DNA from: Syntrophomonadaceae bacterium
Lineage (GTDB): Bacteria; Bacillota; Syntrophomonadia; Syntrophomonadales; Syntrophomonadaceae
Direction: 5' to 3'
DNA: 12,122 nt
NCBI GenBank assembly: GCA_028686565.1
Contig: JAQUBU010000051.1
Span: 1-12,122 of the forward strand
Shown here: piece after piece, positions 1-6,639 of the stretch
How the letters are laid out: each line of letters begins with the position of its first letter
Position numbering within the stretch: position 1 is the first letter of the stretch
Notes under the pieces: generated by a model
The model's database searches: none
The model's input: only the letters and a program-made list of their open reading frames with translations
What the model was told of the DNA's origin: nothing
Position numbers and translations under genes: made by a program

Positions 1-1
1 C

Positions 2-35
2 GGATAATGGTAGTTGGGATTATTATCCATTATCC
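2..35. repeat. Inverted repeat at left edge
   Basis: GGATAATGG at 2-10 is perfectly complementary to CCATTATCC at 27-35, with a 16-nt loop that itself contains GGAT/ATCC. It could fold into a short hairpin in RNA from either strand. No T-tract follows it on the + strand, so a simple intrinsic terminator for an upstream gene is not well supported. Its function is unknown. Confidence 0.4.
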
Positions 36-80
36 CATAGTAATACCGGTTTTCTCAAGTAATCAAATTTGCGTTTACAC

Positions 81-99
81 GGAGTTTGTTACAAACCCC
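81..99. promoter_or_regulatory. Operator-like dyad
   Basis: GTTTGT (84-89) and ACAAAC (91-96) form a perfect 6-1-6 dyad. Allowing one mismatch it extends to 9-1-9 over 81-99. The one-base centre makes it a better protein-binding site than an RNA hairpin. It lies just downstream of the possible leftward promoter at 135-163, so it could be an operator for a gene beyond the left edge. This is inference from symmetry only. Confidence 0.3.
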
Positions 100-134
100 A
101 AAAGTTGAGTAATTAATTTAAAAAAATTAAACGG

Positions 135-163
135 ATTATAGCACAAAAGACAAGGGTTGGAAA
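135..163 (-). promoter_or_regulatory. Possible leftward sigma-A promoter
   Basis: On the minus strand an extended -10, TGCTATAAT (+ strand 135-143), lies 17 nt downstream of TTTCCA (158-163), which matches 4 of 6 bases of the TTGACA consensus. It would direct transcription out of the left edge. It overlaps the stem of the terminator at 143-183, so the -10 match may partly be a by-product of local AT-richness. Treat it as a candidate only. Confidence 0.3.
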
Positions 164-183
164 TGTATCCCCTTGTCTTTTGT
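143..183. terminator. Intrinsic terminator downstream of tlp
   Basis: A perfect 14-bp stem is formed by 143-156 (ACAAAAGACAAGGG) and 170-183 (CCCTTGTCTTTTGT) around a 13-nt loop. The T-rich 3' arm appears on both strands and a T6 run follows at 190-195 on the + strand, so it may work in both directions. It sits 29 nt beyond the tlp stop codon and is the natural end of that leftward transcript. Confidence 0.8.
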
Positions 184-211
184 TATCTATTTTTTACGCA
201 TAAAAATAATA

Positions 212-439
212 TTATTTATATTTATGTTCTTTGGCATCTGCCTCATCCTTGATCTCATTCCTCATGCTGTCAAGAGCGTCTTCCCGTTTCTCATTCTTAT
301 TTTGCAGTGATTTTTTCTTTTTAGGGTCCCTTGTTGTTGCAATTATCTCATCGGCAATTACCATGTTTTGAATTGTGTGGTCGATATTATTCTGAATTCG
401 GTCGACATTATCCCTTCTATCATCAGGATTATGTTTCAT
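212..439 (-). CDS. tlp: Small acid-soluble spore protein, Tlp family
   Basis: A 75-residue, very hydrophilic protein of the Tlp (thioredoxin-like SASP) family, a minor protein packed in the forespore and spore core. It shows the family pattern: N-terminal NPDDRRDNVDRIQ, a central NTIxN-like helix (here DHTIQN), then EKREDALDSMRNEIKDEA near the C terminus. The usual Tlp length is about 70-85 residues. A start six codons upstream is possible, but an AAAAGGAGG ribosome binding site lies 6 nt before the ATG at 439-437 and would fall inside the longer form, so the shorter start is chosen. It is a single-gene unit, divergent from the MerR gene and followed by a strong terminator. Forespore (sigma-G) expression is expected from the family, but I could not place a convincing -35/-10 pair. 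The family name is secure; its exact role in spores is not well defined. Confidence 0.87.
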   Translation of the reverse strand: MKHNPDDRRDNVDRIQNNIDHTIQNMVIADEIIATTRDPKKKKSLQNKNEKREDALDSMRNEIKDEADAKEHKYK

Positions 440-445
440 AATCAG

Positions 446-454
446 CCTCCTTTT
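446..454 (-). promoter_or_regulatory. Ribosome binding site fixing the tlp start
   Basis: Read on the minus strand this is AAAAGGAGG, a near-perfect anti-16S match, 6 nt before the ATG at 439-437. It lies inside the alternative longer reading frame that begins at 457, which argues against that upstream start. Confidence 0.8.
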
Positions 455-525
455 CATAATTATTTATAATATCTTATCCAAGCTGGAGGCAAAGAATACA
501 ATGTAAGCACTGGCAAGCTCTTTTT

Positions 526-545
526 AATGCATAAATATTTGCATT
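526..545. promoter_or_regulatory. Dyad in the tlp-merR intergenic region
   Basis: AATGCA (526-531) and TGCATT (540-545) form a perfect 6-bp dyad whose centre contains AAATATTT. It lies between the divergent tlp and MerR-type genes and could bind a regulator of either. It is short and AT-rich, so chance is a real alternative. Confidence 0.2.
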
Positions 546-566
546 TTGAGAATTAGTTCAATAGTA

Positions 567-597
567 TTGACCTTGACGCTACGTCAAGGTGTATATT
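567..597 (+). promoter_or_regulatory. MerR-type promoter with operator dyad
   Basis: -35 TTGACC (567-572) and -10 TATATT (592-597) are separated by 19 nt, the over-long spacing characteristic of promoters controlled by MerR-family activators. The spacer region carries a perfect dyad, ACCTTGACG (570-578) and CGTCAAGGT (582-590), around a 3-nt centre. In this family the regulator binds such a dyad and untwists the DNA to realign the two promoter elements when ligand is present. The promoter lies 22 nt before the MerR-type gene, with its RBS (GAGGTGG, 609-615) between, so the gene very probably activates its own transcription. Confidence 0.85.
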
Positions 598-619
598 AAA
601 TTGGTCAAGAGGTGGAAAC

Positions 620-1384
620 ATGGAATATACAGTTCATAAGTTAGGTCAGTTGGCAGGAATCAGCGGCCGGACATTAAGATATTATGATGAGATTGGAATT
701 CTAAAGCCGGCAAGAATCAACTCATCAGGATATCGGCTTTATGGTCAAGCTGAAGTTGACCGCTTACAGCAGATTCTATTTTATAGAGAATTGGATGTAA
801 GTCTGGAAAATATAAAAATAATAATTAATGATAGGGGATTTAATGCAGCTAAAGCATTGCAGGAACACCATGACAAGCTTCTTGCCAAGAGAGAACAATT
901 AGATATATTGATAGCAAATGTTAGGAAAACAATTTCCGTGACAGAAGGGAGAAATACGATGACTAATAAAGAAAAATTTGAAGGATTTAAACAAAAGCTT
1001 ATTGATAACAATGAAGAGAAATATGGCCTTGAAGTCCGTAAAAAATATGGGGATAATATCGTAGATCAATCGAATTCGAAAGTTAAGGGTATGACCCAGG
1101 AACAATACGAAGAAGTTACCAAGCTGGCTGCAGAGATTGATGAAACACTTCATGCTGCATTTCAAACTACTGATCCAGCTGGTGAATTAGCCCAAAAGGC
1201 TGCTGAGTTGCATCGCCAATGGATAAGCTATTATTGGAGCAGCTACAGCCGGGAAGCACATGCCGGGCTTGCTCAGATGTATGTAGATGATGAAAGATTT
1301 ACTGCCTACTACGACCAGCTACAAGCAGGAACAGCAGCTTTTTTTAGAGATGCAATTCATATTTATACGAGCAAGAAAGAATAA
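620..1384 (+). CDS. MerR-family regulator with TipAS-like ligand domain
   Basis: A 254-residue transcription activator of the TipAL/Mta type. Residues 1-70 are the MerR DNA-binding domain: helix-turn-helix HKLGQLAGISGRTLRYYDEIG followed by the wing SGYRLY. Residues about 72-110 form the long dimerisation helix. Residues about 114-250 resemble the TipAS domain, an all-helical pocket that in relatives binds thiopeptides or other bulky drugs; the QWISYYWSSYSREAHAGLAQMYVDDERFTAYYD region, rich in Trp and Tyr, is the most typical part. Length matches TipAL (about 253). It is read from its own MerR-type promoter and ends at a terminator, with no co-transcribed efflux or resistance gene, so its target beyond itself is unknown. 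The ligand cannot be told from sequence. A second start inside the gene is described separately. Confidence 0.88.
   Translation: MEYTVHKLGQLAGISGRTLRYYDEIGILKPARINSSGYRLYGQAEVDRLQQILFYRELDVSLENIKIIINDRGFNAAKALQEHHDKLLAKREQLDILIANVRKTISVTEGRNTMTNKEKFEGFKQKLIDNNEEKYGLEVRKKYGDNIVDQSNSKVKGMTQEQYEEVTKLAAEIDETLHAAFQTTDPAGELAQKAAELHRQWISYYWSSYSREAHAGLAQMYVDDERFTAYYDQLQAGTAAFFRDAIHIYTSKKE
944..961 (+). promoter_or_regulatory. Internal RBS and ATG for separate TipAS-like domain
   Basis: GAAGGGAG at 944-951 lies 7 nt before an in-frame ATG at 959-961 (Met114 of the MerR-type protein). Initiation here would give a 141-residue protein consisting only of the ligand-binding domain. Streptomyces tipA is known to make such a short product (TipAS) from an internal start at an almost identical position. 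The RBS match and spacing are visible in the sequence; its use is inferred. Confidence 0.5.
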
Positions 1385-1412
1385 GGATATATCTTTTCAG
1401 TAGTACGAAAGC

Positions 1413-1453
1413 AAACCACCCTGAAATTATACGTTTTGGGGTGGTTTTTTTAT
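1413..1453 (+). terminator. Intrinsic terminator after the MerR-type gene
   Basis: AAACCACCC (1413-1421) pairs with GGGTGGTTT (1439-1447) around a 17-nt loop, and the T-tract continues beyond the stem. It begins 29 nt after the MerR-type stop codon. The stem is GC-rich in its inner half and U-rich at its 3' end, as expected for rho-independent termination. Confidence 0.85.
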
Positions 1454-1568
1454 AACGAGGTGAAAATACAAAAAAATATTTCATTACATTTTGTGCCTTG
1501 AGTGAGTCCGTTACTTCTTTAAGCGGTCAGGTACCTATTAATAAAACAGGTGGCGGGTTATAACGAGG
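1440..1568. repeat. Direct repeat pair built on TTATAACGAGG
   Basis: TTATAACGAGG occurs at 1450-1460 and again at 1558-1568. Each copy is preceded by GGTGG (1440-1444 and 1549-1553) and followed by TG or CG, so the similarity covers about 22-23 nt with one single-base gap. The inverted core CCTCGTT recurs at 1634-1640. The first copy overlaps the tail of the MerR-gene terminator. The 90 or so bases between the copies show no gene. The origin is unknown; a duplicated terminator end, a mobile-element footprint and a structured RNA are all possible. Confidence 0.5.
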
Positions 1569-1576
1569 CGCTGCAG

Positions 1577-1688
1577 CGTTGCACCAGCATGTTGAAACTA
1601 CTGCGCAGTTTCTTCTGGTGCTTAAAACCCCTACCTCGTTGCAGTGGTGCGAAAAGAAACGCACTGCTATTTTTCCGATGCTTAAAAA
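1577..1688. repeat. Two-unit imperfect tandem repeat, 60-nt period, with hairpins
   Basis: CGTTGCA (1577-1583 and 1637-1643) and TGCTTAAAA (1619-1627 and 1679-1687) recur exactly 60 nt apart, while the middle of each unit has diverged. Each middle can fold: unit 1 has GCACCAG (1581-1587) with CTGGTGC (1615-1621), and inside it GAAACT (1594-1599) with AGTTTC (1607-1612). Unit 2 has GCAGTG-GT-GCG (1641-1651) with CGCACTGC (1660-1667), leaving a 2-nt bulge. Unlike primary sequences that both keep a stem suggest structure matters. No protein gene is supported here: the minus-strand frame across it has no RBS and reads as two diverged 20-residue repeats. Confidence 0.5.
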
Positions 1689-1824
1689 TAAGTACTTTGA
1701 AGGTAGGGAAAAAAACCTCGATATTATGATAATATAAAATTATGATTGAATACTGCAAATAGGTTAATATTACCTCTTTTTGCGGCAAGACTTTACTAAA
1801 AAGATCAAAAATATCTGACAAACA

Positions 1825-1852
1825 TGAATGTCATGCATCGCATAGCCGATAA
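1825..1852 (+). promoter_or_regulatory. Sigma-D/FliA-like promoter for the kinase operon
   Basis: GCCGATAA at 1845-1852 is an exact match to the -10 element of the flagellar sigma factor (sigma-28; sigma-D in Bacillus). Sixteen nt upstream lies TGAA (1825-1828), matching 3 of 4 bases of the -35 core TAAA. It ends 14 nt before the RBS of the hybrid kinase gene, giving a short plausible leader. No equally good sigma-A promoter was seen in the same spacer. If used, it would link this signalling operon to the motility regulon. Confidence 0.5.
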
Positions 1853-1881
1853 GAATAATAAAACTAAGAGGAGCGATAGTT

Positions 1882-4800
1882 TTGAGTCAATCTTATGCAT
1901 GGGGTATCAACAATAATATACAAAAGAGTTTATCAACTCTTTTTAATGCCATAGATGATTTGCTGTTCATTACCGATGATGCCGGCAAGATAATTGACGT
2001 AAATGAAGCCGTCCTCAAAAAAATGGGCTATAGCAGGGAAGAATTGATCGGAATTGATTTGCTTTTGTTGCATCCACCAGAAAAAAAGGATGAAGCAGGA
2101 ATAATATTGCAGGCTATGCTGACAGGAGAGCGGGATAATTGCATGATTCCTCTATATACCAAAGACCATAACTTTATACCAGTGGAAACCCATGTGGTAA
2201 AAGGGTCATGGGAGGGGAAACCAGCCTTCTTTGGTATCAGTAAAGATTTATCCGAACGGGTCATAGGGACTCATTCCGATATTAAAAGCATGAAGGAATC
2301 GCAGGAAGACTTGAGTCGTACCCGGTCCCAGCTAAAAGCAATACTTGATAATCTTCCTTTTCTCGCTTGGTTTAAAGATATAAACGGGCGTTATATTGAA
2401 ATTAATACAGTTATGGAGAAATCCTCTGGTCTATTGCGTGAAGAAATAATCGGTAAAACTGCTCTGGATATTTGGCCGGAGGAACTAGCCCGGTTATACA
2501 TAGCAGATGACTATGAAGCAGTGTCAAAACGATGTCAGATTCACACCGAACAAAGGATGGCAGATGAATCAGGAGGAGAATGGTTTAGCTTTTTCAAAAC
2601 ACCAGTATTTGATGAAAATGAAGAAGTAATTGGAATAACGGGAATTGCCCGTGATATTACCGCGAGCAGAATATTAGAACATGATCTGTTAGAGCAGCGC
2701 GTTTTTCTTAAATCACTTATGGATGCCATCCCGGATCTTATTTTTTATAAGGATGTAAACAGTGTTTATCTGGGTTGTAACAGTGCTTTTGCCCAAAGAT
2801 TTATTGGTTTGACGGAAGAAGAAATAATCGGTAAAACCGACTACGATTTTTTCAAGGATTATGAATTGGCCAAGTATTTTGTTGAAAAGGATTTTGAAAT
2901 GCTATTATTGGGTACGACCCAGATGATCGAAGAAACGCTTACTCTATACGATGGCACGATCATGGATGTGGAAACCTTAAAAACCCCCTTTTACAATGAA
3001 CATGGAGAGGTCAGGGGGATTATTGGAGTATCGCGAGACATTAGTAAAAGGAAATTCGCCCAGAATCAGTTGTTAATCAAACAAAAAATGCTTGCCAATA
3101 TTTCTGCTGCTGCCAATGAGCTTTTAGTTAATAGTGATTACTATCAAGCTATAATCAAGTGTCTGGGGCTACTGGGGGAAGCTACAGGTGTCGAACGAGT
3201 CTACTTATTTGAAAACAATTATGTTAAAAATGAAGGTTATACCAGTCTTAAGATAGGTTGGAATAAAGGCAAAATAATTACCCAGCCCCCAAACCAACGT
3301 TTGCAAAATATTTCCTTCACAGAAGCTTATGCGTTCCTGGAACCGCTGATACAGGGTGGCGCTGTTAATGGCCTGGCTAAAGACTATAGTGATAACTGGA
3401 CTAAAGAAACACTTGGCTTTTTTAATATCAAGTCAATAATTGCGCTGCCTATAATAGTTTTTGATAGTTTCTGGGGATTTATTGGTTTTGATGAATACAA
3501 AACAGAACGCATTTGGACCGAGGATGAATTTTCAATGCTAAAAGCCTTTGCCAGTTCAATATCAGAGGCTATTGAACGCAGCCAAATCGAAACAAAACTA
3601 ACCCAGGCCAAAGAGGTTGCTGAATCAGCCAATCAGGCCAAATCATTGTTTTTGGCCAATATGTCTCATGAAATCCGTACTCCTATGAACGGAATACTGG
3701 GGTTTTTAGAATTATTGAAGGAAACAGAGCTTTCCAGTGAACAGCGGGATTACGTTCAAGAGGCTAATTCAGCTTCGGAGGTCTTATTATATCTTATTAA
3801 TGATATCTTGGATTTTTCCAAGATAGAAGCAGGCAAGCTTAGAATGGAATCCATAAACTTTCGTCTTAGAACTGCTGTAGAAGACGCAGTTTCTTTACAG
3901 GCACCAAAAGCCAGAGAAAAAGGGCTGGAACTAAATACCCTGATAAAATCGAATGTTCCGGAAGAACTGATAGGGGACCCGGCGCGATTGAGGCAGGTTC
4001 TAAATAATCTGCTCAGCAATGCGGTAAAATTCACCCATAGCGGAGAGATATTAGTGATTGTCGAAATGCTTGAGGAGTCTGATGAACAGCTTGAATTAAT
4101 CTTCGAAGTAATTGATACCGGTATTGGTATAGCGAAAGATGATATTGAAAAACTTTTTCAGCCTTTTATACAAGTAGATGCCTCTACCACAAGAAAATAT
4201 GGCGGTACTGGTTTAGGGCTGGCTATTTCATCCCAATTGGTAAACTTAATGGACGGTCATATTTCAGCAAAAAGTGAATTGGGGAAAGGCTCCAAATTTC
4301 AATTTACGGCGCGCTTTAAACCAAGTAAGGAAAAACCATATTCGATAGCCTACAAATATGCAGAACTTTCGGGAACCAGGGTGCTTATTGTTGATGACAG
4401 TTCCAATAATCGGAGAATTCTAAGAACCTATCTGGAGGAAGCTAATTGTCAGGTGGAGGAAATCGAAAGCGCAGAAAAAGCAGTCAGCATGCTATTGGCA
4501 CCTGGGACTGCAAACCTATTTGATGTGCTGATAGTTGACTTCCAGATGCCAGGCATGAATGGATGCGATTTGGCATCAGTCCTTAAAGCAATGCCAGCAA
4601 CACGCAGTATTCATCTCATGATGCTTACTTCAACCGCCCAAAAGGGGGATGTAAATAAAGCTAGAGAATGTGGTTTTGCAGGATATCTTAGTAAACCAGT
4701 TAGAAGAGATGAATTGTTGAAATGTATCTCTATGGTTCTAGGGCTGAAACCGGAAGAATTGGGCGGCGATTTAATTGTGACGCGCTACACCATAAAGGAG

Positions 4801-5517
4801 AATCCCAGCCCAGCCCGGCTCAAGATTTTACTTGTTGAAGATAACGAAATGAATCAAAAAATAGTACTCAAAATGTTGGAAAAGCGGGGTATGATATGTG
4901 ATATTGCCAGCACTGGATTTGAAGCATTGTTAGCAGTGCAGAAAAAACATTATGACATTGTTTTTATGGATTGCCAGATGCCGGTTATGGATGGCTATGA
5001 GACTACTGCCCGGATAAGGGAATTTGAGGGACAAACCCGGCATACTATTATTGTTGCGATGACTGCCAATGCAATGGAAGGCGATCGTGAAAAGTGCCTG
5101 CAGGCGGGCATGGATGATTACATTGCAAAGCCGATTGACTTTGGTCTGCTTTTTCATATTATTGATCGTTATACAGCAGAGAGTGTGGATTCAAAAGAAA
5201 ATATCAATGAAATGCTGGAAGAAAGCCTGAAATTATTCTTGATTGAGAGTGGCTTGGATGAAGAAGACAGTAGAGAGCTTTATCAGCAGTTGTGGTTACA
5301 GTTGCCCGAAAACTTGCAGAAGATGAGTGAAGCATTAGCCAGTGCTGATTTTTCTCTTCTGCGAAGTTTGGCTCACCAATTAAAAGGAGCATCAGGAACT
5401 CTGCGTATTAAAAAACTATATGAAATGTTTGTAGATTTGGAAAAGAAAGCCGCTGCTCAAGAAAAGGATGCCGCTGCATCTGCCCTGCAAACAATTACTG
5501 CCTTAATAACAAGCTAA
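1882..5517 (+). CDS. Hybrid histidine kinase with three PAS, GAF, two receivers and HPt
   Basis: A 1211-residue soluble sensor kinase containing its own phosphorelay. Domains in order: PAS 17-127, PAS 149-265, PAS 274-392, GAF about 404-570, a short helical linker, HisKA with phosphorylated His596 in FLANMSHEIRTPMNG, and HATPase with N-box (N709/N713), G1 DTGIGI 745-750 and G2 GGTGLGL 774-780. Then follow receiver 1 (D838/D839, phosphoacceptor D886, K938), receiver 2 (E986/D987, phosphoacceptor D1030, K1083) and a C-terminal HPt domain with H1165 in AHQLKGASG. All catalytic residues of each module are present. No membrane segment is visible, so it senses a cytosolic signal; the PAS/GAF ligands cannot be told from sequence. 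The start is TTG, with GAGGAG (1868-1873) 8 nt upstream. The REC-GGDEF gene 73 nt downstream, with no terminator between, is the obvious final acceptor of phosphate from H1165. The order resembles BarA/ArcB-type tripartite kinases, but with an extra receiver and no transmembrane sensor. Confidence 0.93.
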   Translation: MSQSYAWGINNNIQKSLSTLFNAIDDLLFITDDAGKIIDVNEAVLKKMGYSREELIGIDLLLLHPPEKKDEAGIILQAMLTGERDNCMIPLYTKDHNFIPVETHVVKGSWEGKPAFFGISKDLSERVIGTHSDIKSMKESQEDLSRTRSQLKAILDNLPFLAWFKDINGRYIEINTVMEKSSGLLREEIIGKTALDIWPEELARLYIADDYEAVSKRCQIHTEQRMADESGGEWFSFFKTPVFDENEEVIGITGIARDITASRILEHDLLEQRVFLKSLMDAIPDLIFYKDVNSVYLGCNSAFAQRFIGLTEEEIIGKTDYDFFKDYELAKYFVEKDFEMLLLGTTQMIEETLTLYDGTIMDVETLKTPFYNEHGEVRGIIGVSRDISKRKFAQNQLLIKQKMLANISAAANELLVNSDYYQAIIKCLGLLGEATGVERVYLFENNYVKNEGYTSLKIGWNKGKIITQPPNQRLQNISFTEAYAFLEPLIQGGAVNGLAKDYSDNWTKETLGFFNIKSIIALPIIVFDSFWGFIGFDEYKTERIWTEDEFSMLKAFASSISEAIERSQIETKLTQAKEVAESANQAKSLFLANMSHEIRTPMNGILGFLELLKETELSSEQRDYVQEANSASEVLLYLINDILDFSKIEAGKLRMESINFRLRTAVEDAVSLQAPKAREKGLELNTLIKSNVPEELIGDPARLRQVLNNLLSNAVKFTHSGEILVIVEMLEESDEQLELIFEVIDTGIGIAKDDIEKLFQPFIQVDASTTRKYGGTGLGLAISSQLVNLMDGHISAKSELGKGSKFQFTARFKPSKEKPYSIAYKYAELSGTRVLIVDDSSNNRRILRTYLEEANCQVEEIESAEKAVSMLLAPGTANLFDVLIVDFQMPGMNGCDLASVLKAMPATRSIHLMMLTSTAQKGDVNKARECGFAGYLSKPVRRDELLKCISMVLGLKPEELGGDLIVTRYTIKENPSPARLKILLVEDNEMNQKIVLKMLEKRGMICDIASTGFEALLAVQKKHYDIVFMDCQMPVMDGYETTARIREFEGQTRHTIIVAMTANAMEGDREKCLQAGMDDYIAKPIDFGLLFHIIDRYTAESVDSKENINEMLEESLKLFLIESGLDEEDSRELYQQLWLQLPENLQKMSEALASADFSLLRSLAHQLKGASGTLRIKKLYEMFVDLEKKAAAQEKDAAASALQTITALITS

Positions 5518-5576
5518 TATTTGCATATGATTAAGCGGACTTTATGTATTTATGTCAGGTATAGATTAGGAAATAA

Positions 5577-5584
5577 AAGGAGGG
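5577..5584 (+). promoter_or_regulatory. Ribosome binding site fixing the REC-GGDEF start
   Basis: AAGGAGGG lies 6 nt before the ATG at 5591. A TTG two codons earlier (5585) would directly abut this site with no spacer, so it is an unlikely start. Confidence 0.8.
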
Positions 5585-5590
5585 TTGAAT

Positions 5591-6499
5591 ATGAGAGTAT
5601 TGATTGCCGATGATGACCAAATATCCCGAACTGTAGTAAAAGCTCAATTGTCGAAATGGGGTTATGAGGTTGTGGAAGCCATAGACGGAGAACAAGCATG
5701 GCAGGTGCTGCAGGAAGAAGATTCACCGCGTTTGGTAATAATCGATTGGATGATGCCCGGGTTGGATGGTTTGGAATTATGTCGAAGATTAAGAGAGTCG
5801 GGAGACAAATCCTACCATTATATAATTTTGCTCACCAGCCGGGATAGTAAAGATGATACAATCGGGGGGCTGAATGCGGGTGCTGATGATTACATAACCA
5901 AGCCGTATTTTGCTCAGGAATTAGAAGTCCGTTTAAGAGCAGGTGCACGTATACTAAATTTGCAGCAATCCCTGGAAAAAGCCTTGGAAGTACAGCGTTA
6001 TCAGGCTCAGCATGATTCTTTGACAGGAATCCTAAACCACCGGGAAATTCTTAAAGTGCTGGAGAATGAACTCATACGTTCGGAACGTCAGCGCAGCAGT
6101 ATGGCAGTAATAATGGGTGATTTGGATCACTTCAAGAAAGTTAATGATACATATGGACATGTTACAGGCGATGCTGTGTTGATTGAAGTAGCAGAGCGAT
6201 TACGAAAAAGCATCAGGCTCTATGACACAGTCGGCCGTTATGGAGGGGAAGAATTTCTGCTGGTTCTGCCGGGCTGCACAAAGGATGAAGCTGTTATGAT
6301 AGGCCATCGTATTCTTGGCAGCATAGCATCAGAGCCTGTACAATATCAAGATTACTATATCCCTGTAACCATTAGTATAGGACTGGCTTTCAATAAAACT
6401 GGAGCTCATACCGATCTGGGCGAAATAGTCCAAGCTGCTGATACAGCCATGTATCAGGCAAAACAAAATGGGCGCAATCGTCTCGAACTGGCTGTCTGA
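5591..6499 (+). CDS. Response regulator diguanylate cyclase (REC-GGDEF)
   Basis: A 302-residue protein expected to make cyclic di-GMP from two GTP when phosphorylated, as PleD- and WspR-type regulators do. The receiver covers residues 1-120: acidic pocket D7-D9, phosphoacceptor D52 in IIDWMMPGLDG, and K104 in YITKP. A helix (about 120-140) leads into GGDEF at about 140-300. The catalytic set is complete: D177 and N185 in DLDHFKKVNDTYG, D194, and GGEEF at 218-222 with metal-binding E220. An RxxD inhibitory site (R209-L-Y-D212) lies five residues before GGEEF, so feedback inhibition by product is expected. The ATG is chosen over an in-frame TTG two codons earlier because of RBS spacing. It follows the hybrid kinase on the same strand without an intervening terminator, and phosphotransfer from that kinase's HPt domain to D52 is the simplest model. 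Confidence 0.93.
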   Translation: MRVLIADDDQISRTVVKAQLSKWGYEVVEAIDGEQAWQVLQEEDSPRLVIIDWMMPGLDGLELCRRLRESGDKSYHYIILLTSRDSKDDTIGGLNAGADDYITKPYFAQELEVRLRAGARILNLQQSLEKALEVQRYQAQHDSLTGILNHREILKVLENELIRSERQRSSMAVIMGDLDHFKKVNDTYGHVTGDAVLIEVAERLRKSIRLYDTVGRYGGEEFLLVLPGCTKDEAVMIGHRILGSIASEPVQYQDYYIPVTISIGLAFNKTGAHTDLGEIVQAADTAMYQAKQNGRNRLELAV

Positions 6500-6639
6500 T
6501 TTTGATATTGCAGACTTTGGCTCTTATCGGTTCATTGCCTTAAAAAATAAATAATCTAATAAGCACTTTTAAAAGGATTGTCCGTAAAATTTGCTATGAA
6601 AGTATCTTTAAAATAATAATTGCAAAGGAGTGTGGGAAG

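Noticed and set aside
481..540. Sigma-G-like elements upstream of tlp on the minus strand (CATTGTA with GCATT)
   Set aside because: The two elements are about 22 nt apart rather than about 18, and the -10 is imperfect, so a forespore promoter could not be placed with confidence.
1558..1821. Minus-strand 87-codon open frame across the repeat cluster
   Set aside because: No ribosome binding site, no family resemblance, and its repeated FKH..QR pattern is simply the 60-nt DNA repeat read in frame. Treated as noncoding.
6521..6535. CCGATAAG on the minus strand, resembling a flagellar-sigma -10
   Set aside because: It points leftward into the 3' end of the GGDEF gene with no minus-strand gene to serve and lacks the leading G of GCCGATAA.
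6500..6625. Candidate sigma-A promoters for mscL (TTGATA, TTGCCT and TTGTCC starts)
   Set aside because: In each case the -10 matches at only 3-4 of 6 bases or the spacing is wrong. None is good enough to list.
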